From assembly GCF_030704535.1 (NCBI RefSeq), contig NC_081821.1:2991001-3055000 (forward strand): a stretch of 64,000 nt of DNA, read 5' to 3'. This DNA is from Vitis vinifera (lineage: Eukaryota; Streptophyta; Magnoliopsida; Vitales; Vitaceae). Positions within the stretch are counted from its first letter, which is position 1; the number at the start of each line of letters is the position of its first letter. The notes below the pieces were generated by a model. The model had not been told where the DNA came from and searched no databases. It was given only the letters and a program-made list of their open reading frames with translations. Shown piece after piece: positions 12,181 through 24,378 of the stretch. Both the position numbers and the translations under genes were made by a program.

Positions 12181-12335
12181 CGGGTGGGTTTGGGACGGGT
12201 CACCCCTATCCCATTCCCGTCCCAAACCTGGGGCGGGGCGGGGCATTCCCATCCCGGTTATAGAGTTAAAATTAAATCCCATCCTCGGCCCGGGTATGTG
12301 TTGTCGGGGCGGGGTGGGGCTGGGTTGGGCTGGGG
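12181..12335. repeat. GC-rich subterminal region, left end of hAT element
   Basis: G/C-rich stretch inside the left terminal repeat with repeated GGGCGGGGCGGGG- and GGGGTGGGGC-like runs. It sits sharply against AT-rich surroundings. The right end (31481-31657) mirrors it. Subterminal repeats of this sort are transposase-binding regions in known hAT elements, and binding here is inferred. The runs of G also allow G-quadruplex formation. Confidence 0.7.
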
Positions 12336-12740
12336 TTTTCATCTTTTGTTGATTTGAAGATGTACTTCAGATCAATTTGGATAGTCATAGGAGATGAATT
12401 TGCATATTCCCAGGATTGCTAGCATTAACTTTGATTCATATTTCATCTATAATGGCCCATGAAGGAGGAACTTTCATGCCCATTTAATGTCTACATATCA
12501 ATGTGTGAAAGAGAACAAAATGGACGATGATAGAAACGAATAATTGACTTTTTTTCTCTTTCACCTGCCACCCGGGTACCCAATTCACTTCTAGCAGCAT
12601 GGAAGATCAAAGCACTCTCATCAGTAACCTCTGGGATACTAAAAAATGATCGCTATTATTAAATAAAATAAAATAAAATAAACCCTAAGAACAGTGGTAA
12701 TTATGATTGTATACAGGTCAGCTTCTGTGAGGGTCATCCC

Positions 12741-14243
12741 CTAGTCAGCTGTGGAATTGGTAGGATTAATTCCCATCTCCTTGTAATATGTTTTTTCGGC
12801 ATTGGTCATGCGAACTCGAAACATGGTCCACTCTTTTTTACACCTCTCCCTCACCTGGAACCAATAAAGACAGAAATATCCCGTAAACAATTATTGGAAT
12901 CACCAATTAATGCAATACAATAAAAACTATAAACCCAATAAAAAATAAATTTTAAAATAAAGAAATCATGTCCAGCATTTTTGTAAGATGCAGTATAAGG
13001 TTCTTGCATTTGAAAATTTGATAGCACTAAAGAAAATTGAAGGTACATGAGCACATGAAAGGAAAACAGCAGACAAGAGTCCGTAACCATAATGTTAGCT
13101 CTGCTATAAAATGGAAACCAAGTATGTTGTGAAGAAAAAGGTGTAACTAACCCCTTGCCATGGTGCCTTCCCATTCTCCGCTTGCCCCTATAAAAACATA
13201 ACGGTTACTCCAGTATTCTATTTCATAGATCTTTTCATTACAAAACGTTTATATAAATAACAATGTAGTAGAAAATTTTTCTGAAGATTATTTACCTGGT
13301 TCCCAAGCGAGGGAACAGTTTGATGAACGATCCATTGAGAATCTACAACTCCAATTTTCTCATGGGCAGGTTGTTTCAAAGACGAGGAAGTTCCAATATG
13401 ATCATGCATGCTAACAAACAAATAATATAAGAGAATTAGAAGTAGGCAGACATAGGTCAGTACCTCTACACATCTTCTGAGAGCAAAGTCAAGACCCCAA
13501 CCATGTACCAGGTCATTCTACAATTCCCACAGAAAGGCACTTAAACTTGATAGTAACAGGTCAACTGGAGCAACTGAGAACTTACTAATTCTAAATTTGA
13601 GGATATATATACCTAAAGCATATGCCACACACACCGCCATGCATCTCTAGAAAATACAGGAGCCATGATCTCAATAAACCTACATTTGGAAAAGGAAAAC
13701 TAATAATTTTGTTTCTAATCCATTGTCAGACCATGCAGGAGTGGGAATGAACAGAAAAAATAACAACAGTACTGCTCAAAGCTTTTCATATGCTGCACAG
13801 GGAGGCAAATGTGGGTTAGGGCACCAACCCGGTTTCTCCTCTGTTTCTCTGGTAGAAAAATGGGGGAAAAACAAGGAGAAAATGTCATTCCATTAATCTA
13901 TAATAAGTAACAAATGAAAGGGAACTTTGGTGTTAATGTTTATTCTTACTTGTGGACTTCTCGATCACCTCTTCTTTTTGTCATCTACCATGTTAACCCT
14001 TTATTAGGTTCTAAACCAGGTTGTGAAATCTCCAAGCCATATTTCCTCACTAGTCTTATATATCTGGAATTGGAAAATGACATAAGTTGGGTAGACTGAA
14101 ACACAAATGCCATAAAAAAGATATTTATGTCCAACACTCACTCTTCTGCATTAAAATGCTCAACTCCTAGATCTTCATCCCAGATAAATATATAGTCATA
14201 TGGCGCCACAATGTCAGGATGTAGAAATCTTTTGGCATACCAC
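12741..14243 (-). pseudogene. Captured DUF707 gene fragment (3' eight exons)
   Basis: Minus-strand pieces of a plant DUF707 protein (glycosyltransferase-like family, function poorly known) with intron-exon structure kept. Exons seen: 14142-14243 (WYAKRFLHPD, WDEDLGVEHF), 13950-14063 (GLEISQPGLEPN), about 13796-13848 (KPGWCPNPHLPPC), 13613-13679 (IMAPVFSRDAWRCVW), 13464-13517 (NDLVHGWGLDFALRRC), 13296-13370 (EKIGVVDSQWIVHQT), 13152-13188 (AENGKAPW) and 12741-12854, ending at the natural-looking stop. It is dead: the codon after GLTW is TAG, the codon after CVWHML is TAG, and the exon at 13370 is preceded by CAA instead of CAG. The 5' half of the gene is missing. Instead HMG-CoA synthase exons lie 67 bp upstream. 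Confidence 0.88.
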
Positions 14244-14310
14244 CTAGGACAAAATTGCAAAGAATGAAGTTAAAAGAATAAAACAGACCAAATAAAGAAA
14301 CGATTAGAAC

Positions 14311-16667
14311 CTGGCATTTCTCACAACATCATTGAACACTAATCGAGCAAAACTTTTCTGTACAAGCTGCAGCAATTCAAGGAAAAAATCAAATAAATTA
14401 CTGCTTCAAGTACTACAGAATGGAATTAAAAAAACCAGAAAGAAAAATACCAAATTCCAAAATAACATGGCACCAAATAAACTACCTTATTATATGGAGA
14501 GTGAAATACGAAGTAGTCAGCATCAGCAATGGAAAATTGCTTGCCCTCCAATTTCTCATATCTATAGAAAGCAAGAAGATGATGCATTTGCATGGTATAA
14601 ATAACCACCAAAATCCAAGTTAGAAGAGAGGAAAATGCTTCCATTTAAATATATTTCACAAAACCGTTCCTTTATTTTACAGAACTGTTTTTGCAGAAAA
14701 GTGAAGCATATATCATTGATTAGGAAAAGCTATGCCAAGAAATCCTACATTCTTTGATAAAACATATGCTTATGAGATTGTGACCCAAGTAAAAGTGGTT
14801 CATATCTAAATGTCTTCAAGGCAGCATGTTGACTGTACTCCAATATTTATTTTAACAAGTTAGAATGGAGTAATCAAAGTTTCTCTCAAGAAACACCTTC
14901 TCAAGCAGAAGGCTCACTTTGCAGAATAAATTATCAGATATTGAAACATAATGGTGATTGAGACAAATATACCATAAATTTCAATAAACTTCATGAATTA
15001 TATATTTTTCTAGTGCATCAAATTGGCAATGTTGATTTTCAAATAATAAATTCCATGAATTGAAATGCACATTAATAATATTATAAATTCAAATGGCCTC
15101 TATCATTCTCTTAGACCTCAATTACAAATTAAAGAATATGCTATACTTCACAACTTACAAAAAACGTCAATGTTGGCAATGCAAGACAATTGACAACAAC
15201 ACAAAAGGAAAAGAGGGAGCAGGAAGTATTACCGGATATTCACTAGCAAGATTAGGCTTGTAAAAATCATATGCATGTGACATATGACTTCCCCTCAATT
15301 TGCTTTCAAATGCAATAGGAGCATCAGGCCCTTCTAGCATAGCAATAGCAGCTGCTCCTCCAGTAGGCCTAGTTGGTCCTTCTGCATAAACCTGATAAAG
15401 GAAACCTCCAGTAAGGAATAGAACATTGCTAGCTTATAACACATGAAGAAGATTTAAATCTAGATATATTTTGATGCACAAATAAGACTAAACCCAACCC
15501 AGTACATGCACCAAAAGACTCAAAAGCCCCACTACTGTAACCTTGTACTTCTCGATACTGATGTCAGGTTATGTGAAAATTTTTGTGCTCTAAATATCAT
15601 AGAATTTTTTAAATACAAGTCCTTCATCCTTGCTTTCAGCAATAAAGATGATTACTATGCATTAACAAATATTTTTAAGACAAACAAAGCAAGTTTAAAG
15701 TCATATTAGTCCAATTATTTTTTTTATCAGAATAGTAGTCCAAAATAGTCTAAAGTAGATGTTCATACCGCACTGTCTGTGCAAACAACAAGTCCATAGC
15801 GTCCATCCCATGAACTACTCTCCACCCAGTTGACACAGTTGAATAAAGCTGCAGTTCCCCCATAGCATGCATTACTTGAATCAACACCTTCGATGTCATT
15901 ATTTCCACATTCCTGCTTATTTTACATGAGGAAAGAGCCATATAAATGCATGAAAAAACAGAGATCTAACAATAATAAAACGTAGAAAAACTGCATCAAA
16001 CCAATCCTGGTGTAAGGGAAGATCTATAGCAAAGAGGTACATGCAGATAAGGCTGAAGTGAAATGTCTCAAGCTGAAGATTTTAATAACAAAGAAAGGGA
16101 GCATGCAAGAAAAAACAAGTAAAACCTTAATCAAATACCAAACAGATGGAAACAGTGGCATTCTTTGCTGTGAACCACTATAGCCATTAAGAAACCTCTG
16201 CAATACCAGCTAAAATATAATATTTTCTATCATAGGCAAAAATCTTAGGTTTTCATATTATCAAAATGGGTCGAAACAAGGTGAGGCTCAAATTTTTCTA
16301 ACAGTAACAAAATAATGTTGCATATCTATGAGCCAACATTGAGTCAATGAATTAATGAGTCTAACTTGTGCCTGAATTGGATAAAGCCCTGAACCCCACC
16401 ATATGTTCCTCAATCATTGATGTTCAAAACCACCATAACCATATGTTCAAGAGGTCCAATCACGCTTAGCCCACAAGAGATAGGAAACAATTTCAAATGA
16501 GATGAGCACATGTATCACAATGATTTGGAAAAATACCTCGAAAATTTGCATCAGGAAAGTCTTAATGGATTTGCTTTTGTCTATCACAATCTCGCTGCCT
16601 ACTTCCAGCCGACCAATTTGTTTTGGGTCAATCCCATATTTCTCGAGGAGGGAGGTAACAACTGTCA
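14311..16667 (-). pseudogene. HMGS: Captured HMG-CoA synthase gene fragment
   Basis: Hydroxymethylglutaryl-CoA synthase makes HMG-CoA from acetyl-CoA and acetoacetyl-CoA in the cytosolic mevalonate pathway. Visible minus-strand exons: about 16537-16667 ([20 protein letters not shown]), 15769-15912 (containing the active-site cysteine in [12 protein letters not shown]), 15233-15391 ([33 protein letters not shown]), 14486-14561 ([13 protein letters not shown]) and 14311-14366 (VQKSFARLVFND). The first exon(s), the exon expected between SEYP and YEKLEG, and everything after RNAR are absent. Exon 15233-15391 ends on a codon boundary while 14486-14561 needs two bases before it, so skipping the missing exon breaks the frame. 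The fragment sits inside the hAT element and cannot encode active enzyme. Confidence 0.9.
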
Positions 16668-17174
16668 AACTGTTCAATGAAGAAGCTATTATAAAATGGT
16701 TATCATAAAAAAGGTCTTATGGCCTATGAGTGACAACTCTAGCAGCCAATTTTTTTCCAATATAATACCAAACTTCTTGATTAATTCAAGGTACAAGGAC
16801 TCTACCTTGCAAGTCTTGAACTTGATCGTAAAGAATGTGGTTCTTAGTTACAACCATAGTAATTAACATCATAGAAGACATGCCAAAATATAATATCCAA
16901 AATTAAAATATATCCATAAGCTTAACAACATTGAAAAAAAATAAAAAAAAGACATTACAAAGAAATTGTTAGCAAAAAAGAAAGAAAAAATGTCTCTAAC
17001 ATCATCTTAAGTAAAAAATCTAAAGCACAAGTAAATCATCATTTTCATCCATCATTGTGAGTTAGGGTTGTGAGTCATGAATTGATGAATCACCTAGTAA
17101 AAAAAAAACACCAAAAAAAATATTAGAAAACTTTACTAAATATTTTAATAAAAAACAATTCATAAAATTGATAA
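16668..17174. other. No gene seen between HMGS fragment and transposase
   Basis: AT-rich DNA. Upstream HMGS exons would be expected here on the minus strand but none is recognised. Confidence 0.4.
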
Positions 17175-19440
17175 TTATGTAAATCGGTTACCTTCTTTTT
17201 CCTTCCATAACCAACTTTGAGCACACATTAAGGCCTCCAAAGTATCTGGATGAAGCCTACTGCGATGTTTTGATACCACCCTACCACCCGTGCTAAAGGC
17301 TAACTCAGATGCAACTATAGATACCGGAATAGCATAGATATCGCGAACAATCATCTGCAAAGTCGGATACTTTATACCATTTGTCTTCCACCAACTTAAA
17401 ACATCAAAATTTGAATTCCTTGGCAGAATAGACTCTTCTAAGTAATAATCTAACTCCGACTTCATATGACTTTCTCCAATGGTATTATGAACAAATAAGT
17501 CAAACTTTGAAAGAGGATCTTGTTCATCATAGTTTAACTCCAAAAGAGTTGAACCTGATGAAGTACCATAGGATGAAGTTTTTTGCCCCAAATTAGACTT
17601 TGATTGATACTCAGAAAGCAACTCATAACACATTCCACGGATTTTTTCTATCTCATTTGAAGCTTCAGACCCATACATTAGTGGAAAGTAAAACTCTAAA
17701 ATCTTTATCTTGTATCTTGGGTCAAATATAGCTGCTATTGCCATCACAATATGACACCCACTCCAATACTTGTCAAACTTTTGCAACATACTTGATGCCA
17801 TCGTTTTCACAACATCATTTGAGCATATCAACCAATCATACAATGCCTCTTTGATTTCGCACACTTTGATGAAGAAAGTATTTGTAGTGGGATAATTTCG
17901 TCCTGAGAACAACTCTGTTATGTTGTAAAACAATTTCAATCTTCCACATATTTCCTTTGCCATATTCCATTCTTCCTCTGATGGCACAACCATGTAGTAT
18001 TTTTCACGTTGCTTCAAACGTGGGAACACATCTTTATATGTTATAGCAATTGATAACATCAAGTATGTGGAATTCCATCGTATCTTACAATCAAGACTTA
18101 ACTTCTTATTGCATGGAATACGCAATTGGCGAGCTGCATCTTCAAACTTTTCCATTCTTGATGGGGTTGCTGACCAATATGCAACATTCTCACGAATTTT
18201 TTCAATTTCTACTTCAATGACATCCAACCTTCCTTAACAATTAAGTTCAACACATGTGCCGCACATCGCATGTGGAAAATTTTTCCATTCAATAAGAGTG
18301 AATCGCTCAAACATAATTTCTCCACCAAGATATTGATCATTCCGTCATTACTTGAGTAATTATCCACAGTGACTGTAGAAACTTTTCTATCCATATTCCA
18401 ATCCAACAAGAAATCCATTAATACATCTGAAAGAACTTCTGTGGACCCGCATTTTTCACGTGCGTCCCCACTCGATCGGCGAGACTCGCTTTTTATTTAT
18501 TTGTGAAAATTTGATTTTTTGAAAAAGTTGGAGTCGCCACCTATTTTATTTTTATTTTAAAGGGAAAATAAAACAAGAAAGAAAAACCCTAAAAAGTGAC
18601 TCCATAGTTTTGGAAAAAGCATGTCTTTGAGAAACCTGAGTCTAGGTTCGGGGATCAGGTTACTTATTGGGAAGGTACCTCTAAGAGGTAGCACCCCTCT
18701 AAGCCCTAAAAAGGTCTCTATTAACAAAATTAAGGGAAGTGTGACCATTAATCAGTTAATTATAGGTACCTAAGTAGGCTAGGTGATTTCAAATATTGCA
18801 TGCCTAACAAGAAAACCAACCACAAGAGAGGGTCAAAGTGCGTACCTGAACGGCTTCTCAAGCGCTATCATGAAACATAAGAGATTAATTAAAAAAATAT
18901 GGCACACGGTATGTGTTTTCATCAAAGATGATCAAACAAGCATCAAAGCAATCAATTATGGCATCAAACATGGTCATGTCTCATGAGAACATACACATTC
19001 ATAGAATTTTAGGGTTGTGGGGTAGAAAGGGCGTACCTGATTAGCGAGCATCCACATCTCTATGGGAAGCAAGAATATCTCAACAATGAATATAAAGCAA
19101 ATTCATGAATATTATCAAGTAGAATAAAAAATCAATATATCAAGCAAACAGTTTTGAAGAGAGTATCATGAATGTCGGGCTCCCACCAAGGCCCTAATTA
19201 CTTTCGCATGAGTTGGTTTTATGAATTCCATTATTTGGAATCATAAAATTTATTCATGCTTATTGAAAATCGAGAAAATCAAGAAAATGGTTGAAAATTG
19301 AAGAAAATAGTGAAAATGCATGCCTGGAGGAAAATGGCAGTGAATTTATTAAAATCTGGGTTTTAGTGACTAATGGGGCTCTAAAGATGGATTTTTCAAG
19401 GCTGGGAATACTTAGTTGTGAAACGATTCAAAAATTCAAA

Positions 19441-19990
19441 TTAATATAGTAAATTCCCAAGCAAAGAAGCAAGTAGGGGAGAAGATGCTTGTAGCAAGGT
19501 TGCTATGATGGAGTGGAGCTTGTGAATGAGATTTGAGACTGTCTTGCTGGTGTTGAATCCCCAGATACATTCTGCTCTCTCTCTTGGCACTTTCTGGGGC
19601 TCTCTATTGTTCAAAGTTTTGGTGACTTCCGGTAAGGGATGAAGAGTTTCAACAAACTTGGGTAGCTCTTGAGAAGTAAGAACCCTGGTGTAATTAGCTT
19701 TCCCCATCCGTGCCTCTGTTGGATCCATAAACTCAAATTGATACATAATAGGTCACCGAGTAGGATTGATTGGTATGAAAAATGATTCACTGCCCTGATG
19801 AGGAGAATTTCTGGAGCAAATCTAGTCACAGCTCTTCACTTCACTGATGATTGGAAGCAGTCACTGAATGGGGATTTTAGGGGGTATTTGATATCAAAGA
19901 CATTGTCAGTTGGGACGGCCGCAATGCTAGGAGCCCATGTTGAGAATTTGTTTACCAATTTGGCAACACAGCCTTTGGAGCCATGATCAA
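19441..19990 (-). pseudogene. Unassigned coding-like piece in nested insertion
   Basis: A 101-codon minus-strand frame (19441-19746) reads YQFEFMDPTEARMGKANY and continues proline- and leucine-rich. Upstream frames contain KFSTWAPSIAAVPTDN. Composition is protein-like and it lies in line with the other captured pieces, but I do not recognise the family. Confidence 0.3.
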
Positions 19991-20164
19991 ATGAGGCCTA
20001 GTTATACCTTTGCTCCACTCTTGATACTGTTATTTCTGAGCACTCTTCAGTCTGCCCTCTATGAGCAATAGATACTTTCTGGCTGCAAGTATTAGTCCCC
20101 AAATGCTTGCTGCAATTTTCTCCTTGATCAATAAAAGCGGTACTGAGATTAGTACGGTTTTCAG

Positions 20165-20480
20165 GATCTATTCTCGCAATTTCGAAGCAAATCTTTGTAG
20201 ATTAATCTCACTGAGATTGACCGCTGCAACATGATCCCAAGGAGGAAACTCCAGATTCCATTATGGCTCTCTACAGCTTCGAGTATGGGAACATTCCCCC
20301 TCACTAACCTGTCAGACTTTTGGAATGGCACTCGTTGTATCCCTGATATCCCTTTCAAATTTCTCCATCATTGCCCGTAACATGGAAGCAAATGTCTTTG
20401 CATCATACCGTCTGTTCTTCGTTTCAGAAACAAGTTGACTGAATGTATCTGGAAGCTTTAGAAGACACCAGCGGTACCTT
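20165..20480 (-). pseudogene. GAUT-like GT8 glycosyltransferase piece
   Basis: Minus-strand remnant with KLPDTFSQLVSETKN, KTFASMLRAMMEKFERDIRD, NVPILEAVESHNGIW and RFASKL in different frames. These match the order found in plant galacturonosyltransferase-related GT8 proteins (cell-wall pectin synthesis, Golgi). Part of the family sequence between SAIPK and the NVPILEAV motif is missing, and frames shift, so it is a non-functional fragment. It directly follows the STT3 piece. Confidence 0.7.
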
Positions 20481-20524
20481 TGGTAGAACCAGTATGAGCA
20501 ACCTTGATCTTTTATACTTGTTAA

Positions 20525-20830
20525 TTGAATCAAATTCTTTATGGTGGCAGAAACTGCAATGGCACTGATAAATCACGCTACAGGTGTAGTAACCAGAATC
20601 AGCCGAACTATGGCACCAACAAAATGCATGCTTGTGAGACCATACACAACTATGAATATTCTGGCACTAGATAACCGCTTGAAGCAGAAATACGGACCCC
20701 TAGGGAATAAGAAAAGTAAGATATGAAGGTCAAACATGAATGATGACCAAGCTCTTGGCCAATGCTCGGATACAGATGGTACCATCGGGATGTGTTTCTT
20801 TGCATAAGCGTATTTCATAAAGCTTTCTCC
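20525..20830 (-). pseudogene. STT3: STT3 oligosaccharyltransferase subunit piece
   Basis: Minus-strand remnant reading YAKKHIPMVPSVSEH, AWSSFMFDLHILLFLFP, YFCFKRLSSARIFIVVYGLT and ISAIAVSATIKNL. This corresponds to a membrane portion of STT3, the catalytic subunit that N-glycosylates proteins in the ER. About 100 residues are present; the active-site motifs are not. A stop separates TTPVA from FISAIAV. It is fused on its downstream side to the GT8 piece. Confidence 0.8.
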
Positions 20831-20899
20831 AAGTACATTTTCAGATTTCAAGTTGTGATGGTCCTCTTTCAATATCAAGCCTAATACTTCTAGAAGCAT

Positions 20900-23039
20900 T
20901 GGTCCTCCTCATTTCAGAATTGCAATTTTGAAAACCAGGTAAATTCCCGATCCTAACTCCTTCGTTTCCCACTCTCATTTGATTTGTGCCCTGACTTCTG
21001 CTGTCATATCCATCATAAGTTTCATGCTAAACTCCCTTTTTTGTCGTTTTATCATCATGAGAATCGGGTTTCTTATTTTCTGGAGCTTATAGGAATTCAT
21101 TTTTTTTTTTTTTTTTTTTTTCCGAGCTGCTGCCCAACTAACATCTTTTCGAATAAAGACCAGTAATTACCTCAAGCCTGCTGCCCATGCGTACGCCAAT
21201 TACAGAATGGGGTGAAGATCCTGATGTCTTTCAAGCATGTTGCTATCTGATCATGAGCTCTTCATTGGTATTTAGTTTTGATTCACTATGACTCACCTAA
21301 AGAAAATAGCATCGTCACCTTCCATTTCAATACCTTCAAAGTAAGCCTTCTACCAAAGGATTTCATGTCGTATTTGTCCATTATCTTTTAAAGCATCCTT
21401 ACTATCCTTTCTGAATTCTGTATACAGTAGAGCTGAGTGAATGCTGAGTAGAGCCCTTTGAAGACTATGGTATTGAGCAAAATAGTGGGCGTTTCTTCAG
21501 GAGGCTGAGCAATATAGTAGAAGTTTCAATTCCAGACTCCTCCATAAGTAATCAGCAAATTCAGGAATTTTCTATACTCTGTCCACCAGAACTGACACAT
21601 GGAAGATACAAAACTGGATCAATCATTCATCAATGATTTCTACAACATCTGATTTTATAGATAGCCATCATTTCTTTGTCCTCAAAAGCCATTTTCATTG
21701 TATCAGTCTCAAATCTAGTCTTTAAACCTGATCTGCGCATCAGTGAATACTCATCCGTGAAGATTGACTGGAGATGCTTTCTTTTTATTTATTTCCAGAA
21801 TAGGAGGAAACAAAAGAATCGGATCAGCATCATGATTCTCATTCATATCAGAAGTTCCCATGAGATTAAGGTCACATATCTTAAACAAATTTGGGAAAAG
21901 CTGTTTCTCTTCTGCATTCACTGACCTGGACAAAAGGTCAAGTAGGCCCAAGGGATCTTCTTCTCTATCGTGGCGTTAAAACAGAACTGTCACAGGCCAT
22001 GACACTTCCAACTACATAATCTGCAACCCCTGTTGTTATGATGTCCAAAACGCCCTGTATAAATCCCCCCATCTGACAAGATCCTCCACCGTTTCAATTA
22101 GATTCTTCATAATGTCACCATAAAACTGATCATCAAGTTAAGCAGCCAGAACATGTGCAGATCCCCAATGTGTTAATGAGCTTTCCCCATTCCCTTCAAA
22201 TTTCTGCCATCAAGAGTACCCGTTAACGCAATTGAGTCTCACCCACATATGCAACCACTTGAATTCTTTTCATTTCTCTACTGAATTCATCCATAAAAGT
22301 CATCTTAAACAGCCACTGAATTCCTTTGGACTTGCCATTGAATTCAGCATCAGATTTCTCTCCCGGCTTTCTTTTCTTTGTTAAATTCTGTAGGTAGCCT
22401 ATGAAGTTAGTTCTGTCACTGATACATAATCATTAGTCACATACTTGGCGCCTCAAACAGCCACTGATCAGTTATCAAAGGCACTTCGATCTCTTGCCAA
22501 TTGAGTGATAAATTGAGGTCAAAATCTCTGTATGCTGCATCCTTAAATAATGGTGATAACGACTTCTCCAGATTACGGCAAAACCTTGATGCAATGTATT
22601 TTTCATCAATATTCAAAACAGATATTGGAATTTTCTGTAGGCTGGCAGAATTATTGGCAGTTTCGACATCAGAAATTGCAGCAAGACTAAATCTTGACTT
22701 GCACCTCTTCCTTCATCTCATGGAAACAAACTGAGAGGTTTGGACAGTAGGTTCTGCACTTTCTCCACAGAACTGGAGCACCTTTTCAGAAGTCCCTTCT
22801 TTGGTCTCAGCAAAAGACTTTAGAGCTTCAACAAGAAAAGTAAGCAACTCTTTGGCCAGATGCAATCGTCTTGCTGTGGTCTTTTTGCATTTGAAAACAT
22901 GTCCTGGAGTAAAGCTTCTCTGGTCAAATCAGGTCTTCGTCCAGAAAGCTCTTGTACAGGGCATTCGAGAATTCAACTGCTTCAAGTCTCTTTAGTATAT
23001 AACAATCAGCCAAGGCTAAAAATAAAATAAAATTGCATC
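20900..23039 (-). other. Nested insertion, unassigned decayed coding-like DNA
   Basis: Continues the minus-strand mosaic between the F-box and STT3 pieces. Protein-like stretches include KELLTFLVEALKSFAETKEG (about 22780-22870), FKDAAYRDFDLNLSLNWQEI (about 22490-22560), and EFNGKSKGIQWLFKMTFMDE and GVLDIITTGVADYVVGSV (about 22000-22360), scattered over frames with stops. I could not assign any to a family. A 23-base T run lies at about 21099-21121. Confidence 0.35.
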
Positions 23040-23449
23040 ACCTGATGTTCCTTTCCCCAAGGTTAAGATCTCCAGATTCCTTAAAGAAGACATTGCTGTC
23101 ATAACCAGCGAGTGAATTGAAGGAGCACAAAAAAAAATATTCACTTCAGTGGCATTCGGATATCTACGACACATATCCTCAAACCGTTCTTCAGATATCT
23201 TCTGATTTTCGAGATTCAGACACCTCCAGAAGTCTTCATGAGAACTACCAGCTCGCCACTACTTACAAACTGTAGCAGCTCGACGAAGATTAATATAGTC
23301 CAAGAAAAGGAAACCATGTGCAATAAGTCATCTGTAAGATCCATCCGAACTTCTAAATGTTCCATTTTTTGAAGTACTAAATCCATCTCCTTCCTTGTCT
23401 CTCCCACTGGCAGTGCAGCTATGGACGGATAGTTTGATGCAGTAGGCTT
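23040..23449 (-). pseudogene. F-box/LRR-repeat protein 15-like piece
   Basis: Minus-strand remnant with VRMDLTDDLLHMV (start of the F-box), INLRRAATVCK, EDFWRCLN, FEDMCRRYPNATEVNI and IHSLVMTAMSSLRNLEIL. This is the F-box and first leucine-rich repeats of a plant F-box/LRR protein of the At4g33210 (SLOMO) type, a substrate adaptor of SCF ubiquitin ligases. Frame changes and a stop after TVCK show decay. It follows the Ca2+-ATPase piece without a spacer that can be recognised. Confidence 0.75.
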
Positions 23450-24378
23450 ATCGTCCTTCATAAGAGTTGCCATCAATTTACCCCATTGGGTTCTCATCCC
23501 AATAGTAGTCACGAGCATTTTGCAAGACCCATCCTGAATTTTAGTTCTGAACAAGAGAAAAAGGATTCTCAGAATTCACATGAACCGTCTCACTTTCTCC
23601 TGTCAAACTGGACTCATTTATCGACAAAGAAAAATCCTAAAACAAAGAGTCTATCAGCTGGGACCTGATCTCCAATGGAAAGATGAACAATATCACCTGG
23701 AATTAGATCATATACTGATATCTTTTGCCTCTGTCCACTTCTAGTAACTTGAGCTGTAATCTTTTCCTTCTCTGTGTCCAAATCTTTGAACTGCAAAGAT
23801 TGTCTATAATCACTTATAGCGGTGACGCATACAACAAGCAGAGCACTTGCAACGATTCCAAGTCCATTTTGTGCACCCTTTGACCATCCTTTCATCATTA
23901 CTAATAAGAAAAGACACAAAGGCACAAATAGCAAGTATCATAATGGTCATACCATGGAGGACTTCCCACACAAAAAAAAACCAGAAACCAAGGACTTTGG
24001 TTTAAGTGAATTCATTAATTCCATAAATTTCCTTTCTTTTATTCAACAGATCATCAGCCATAGGAATACCATCGGTGGTTGACGTGGAGAGCTTCTCTGC
24101 AATACCCTGAACCTTACCATGAATTTTAAGCCTTTTAGTCATGACTTTCCACAATTGATCCCAACTCATCAGCACAAATTTGAAAACCTGCAGCTGTTAC
24201 TTCCTTAGGTGCAATGTAGTCACTGGACAAATCATGAATAAACTGAAGTGCGGCCTGTGAAACTAGAACTGCTACCCTAAACTTCTCCTCATTGGAACGT
24301 CGAATAGCTTGAGCTTCGAATCACTTGCTGAGATTAGCAGTGAAACGGGACCTTCGCTTAGGTTTTTAACAACCCAGC
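23450..24378 (-). pseudogene. ACA: Autoinhibited Ca2+-ATPase (ACA) N-terminal piece
   Basis: Minus-strand remnant covering the calmodulin-regulated N-terminus (WVVKNPKRRSRFTANLSK, RRSNEEKFRVAVLVSQAALQ, AGFQICADELGSIVESHD), the first membrane region and the actuator domain (ISDYRQSLQFKDLD, YDLIPGDIVHLSIGDQVPAD, INESSLTGES with the TGES motif, KMLVTTIGMRTQWGKLMATL). P-type Ca2+ pumps of this class export calcium from the cytosol. The phosphorylated aspartate and ATP-binding domains are absent. Several stops and frame changes (for example straight after VESHD) rule out function. The reading is almost uninterrupted by intron-like DNA over some 900 bp. Confidence 0.88.
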
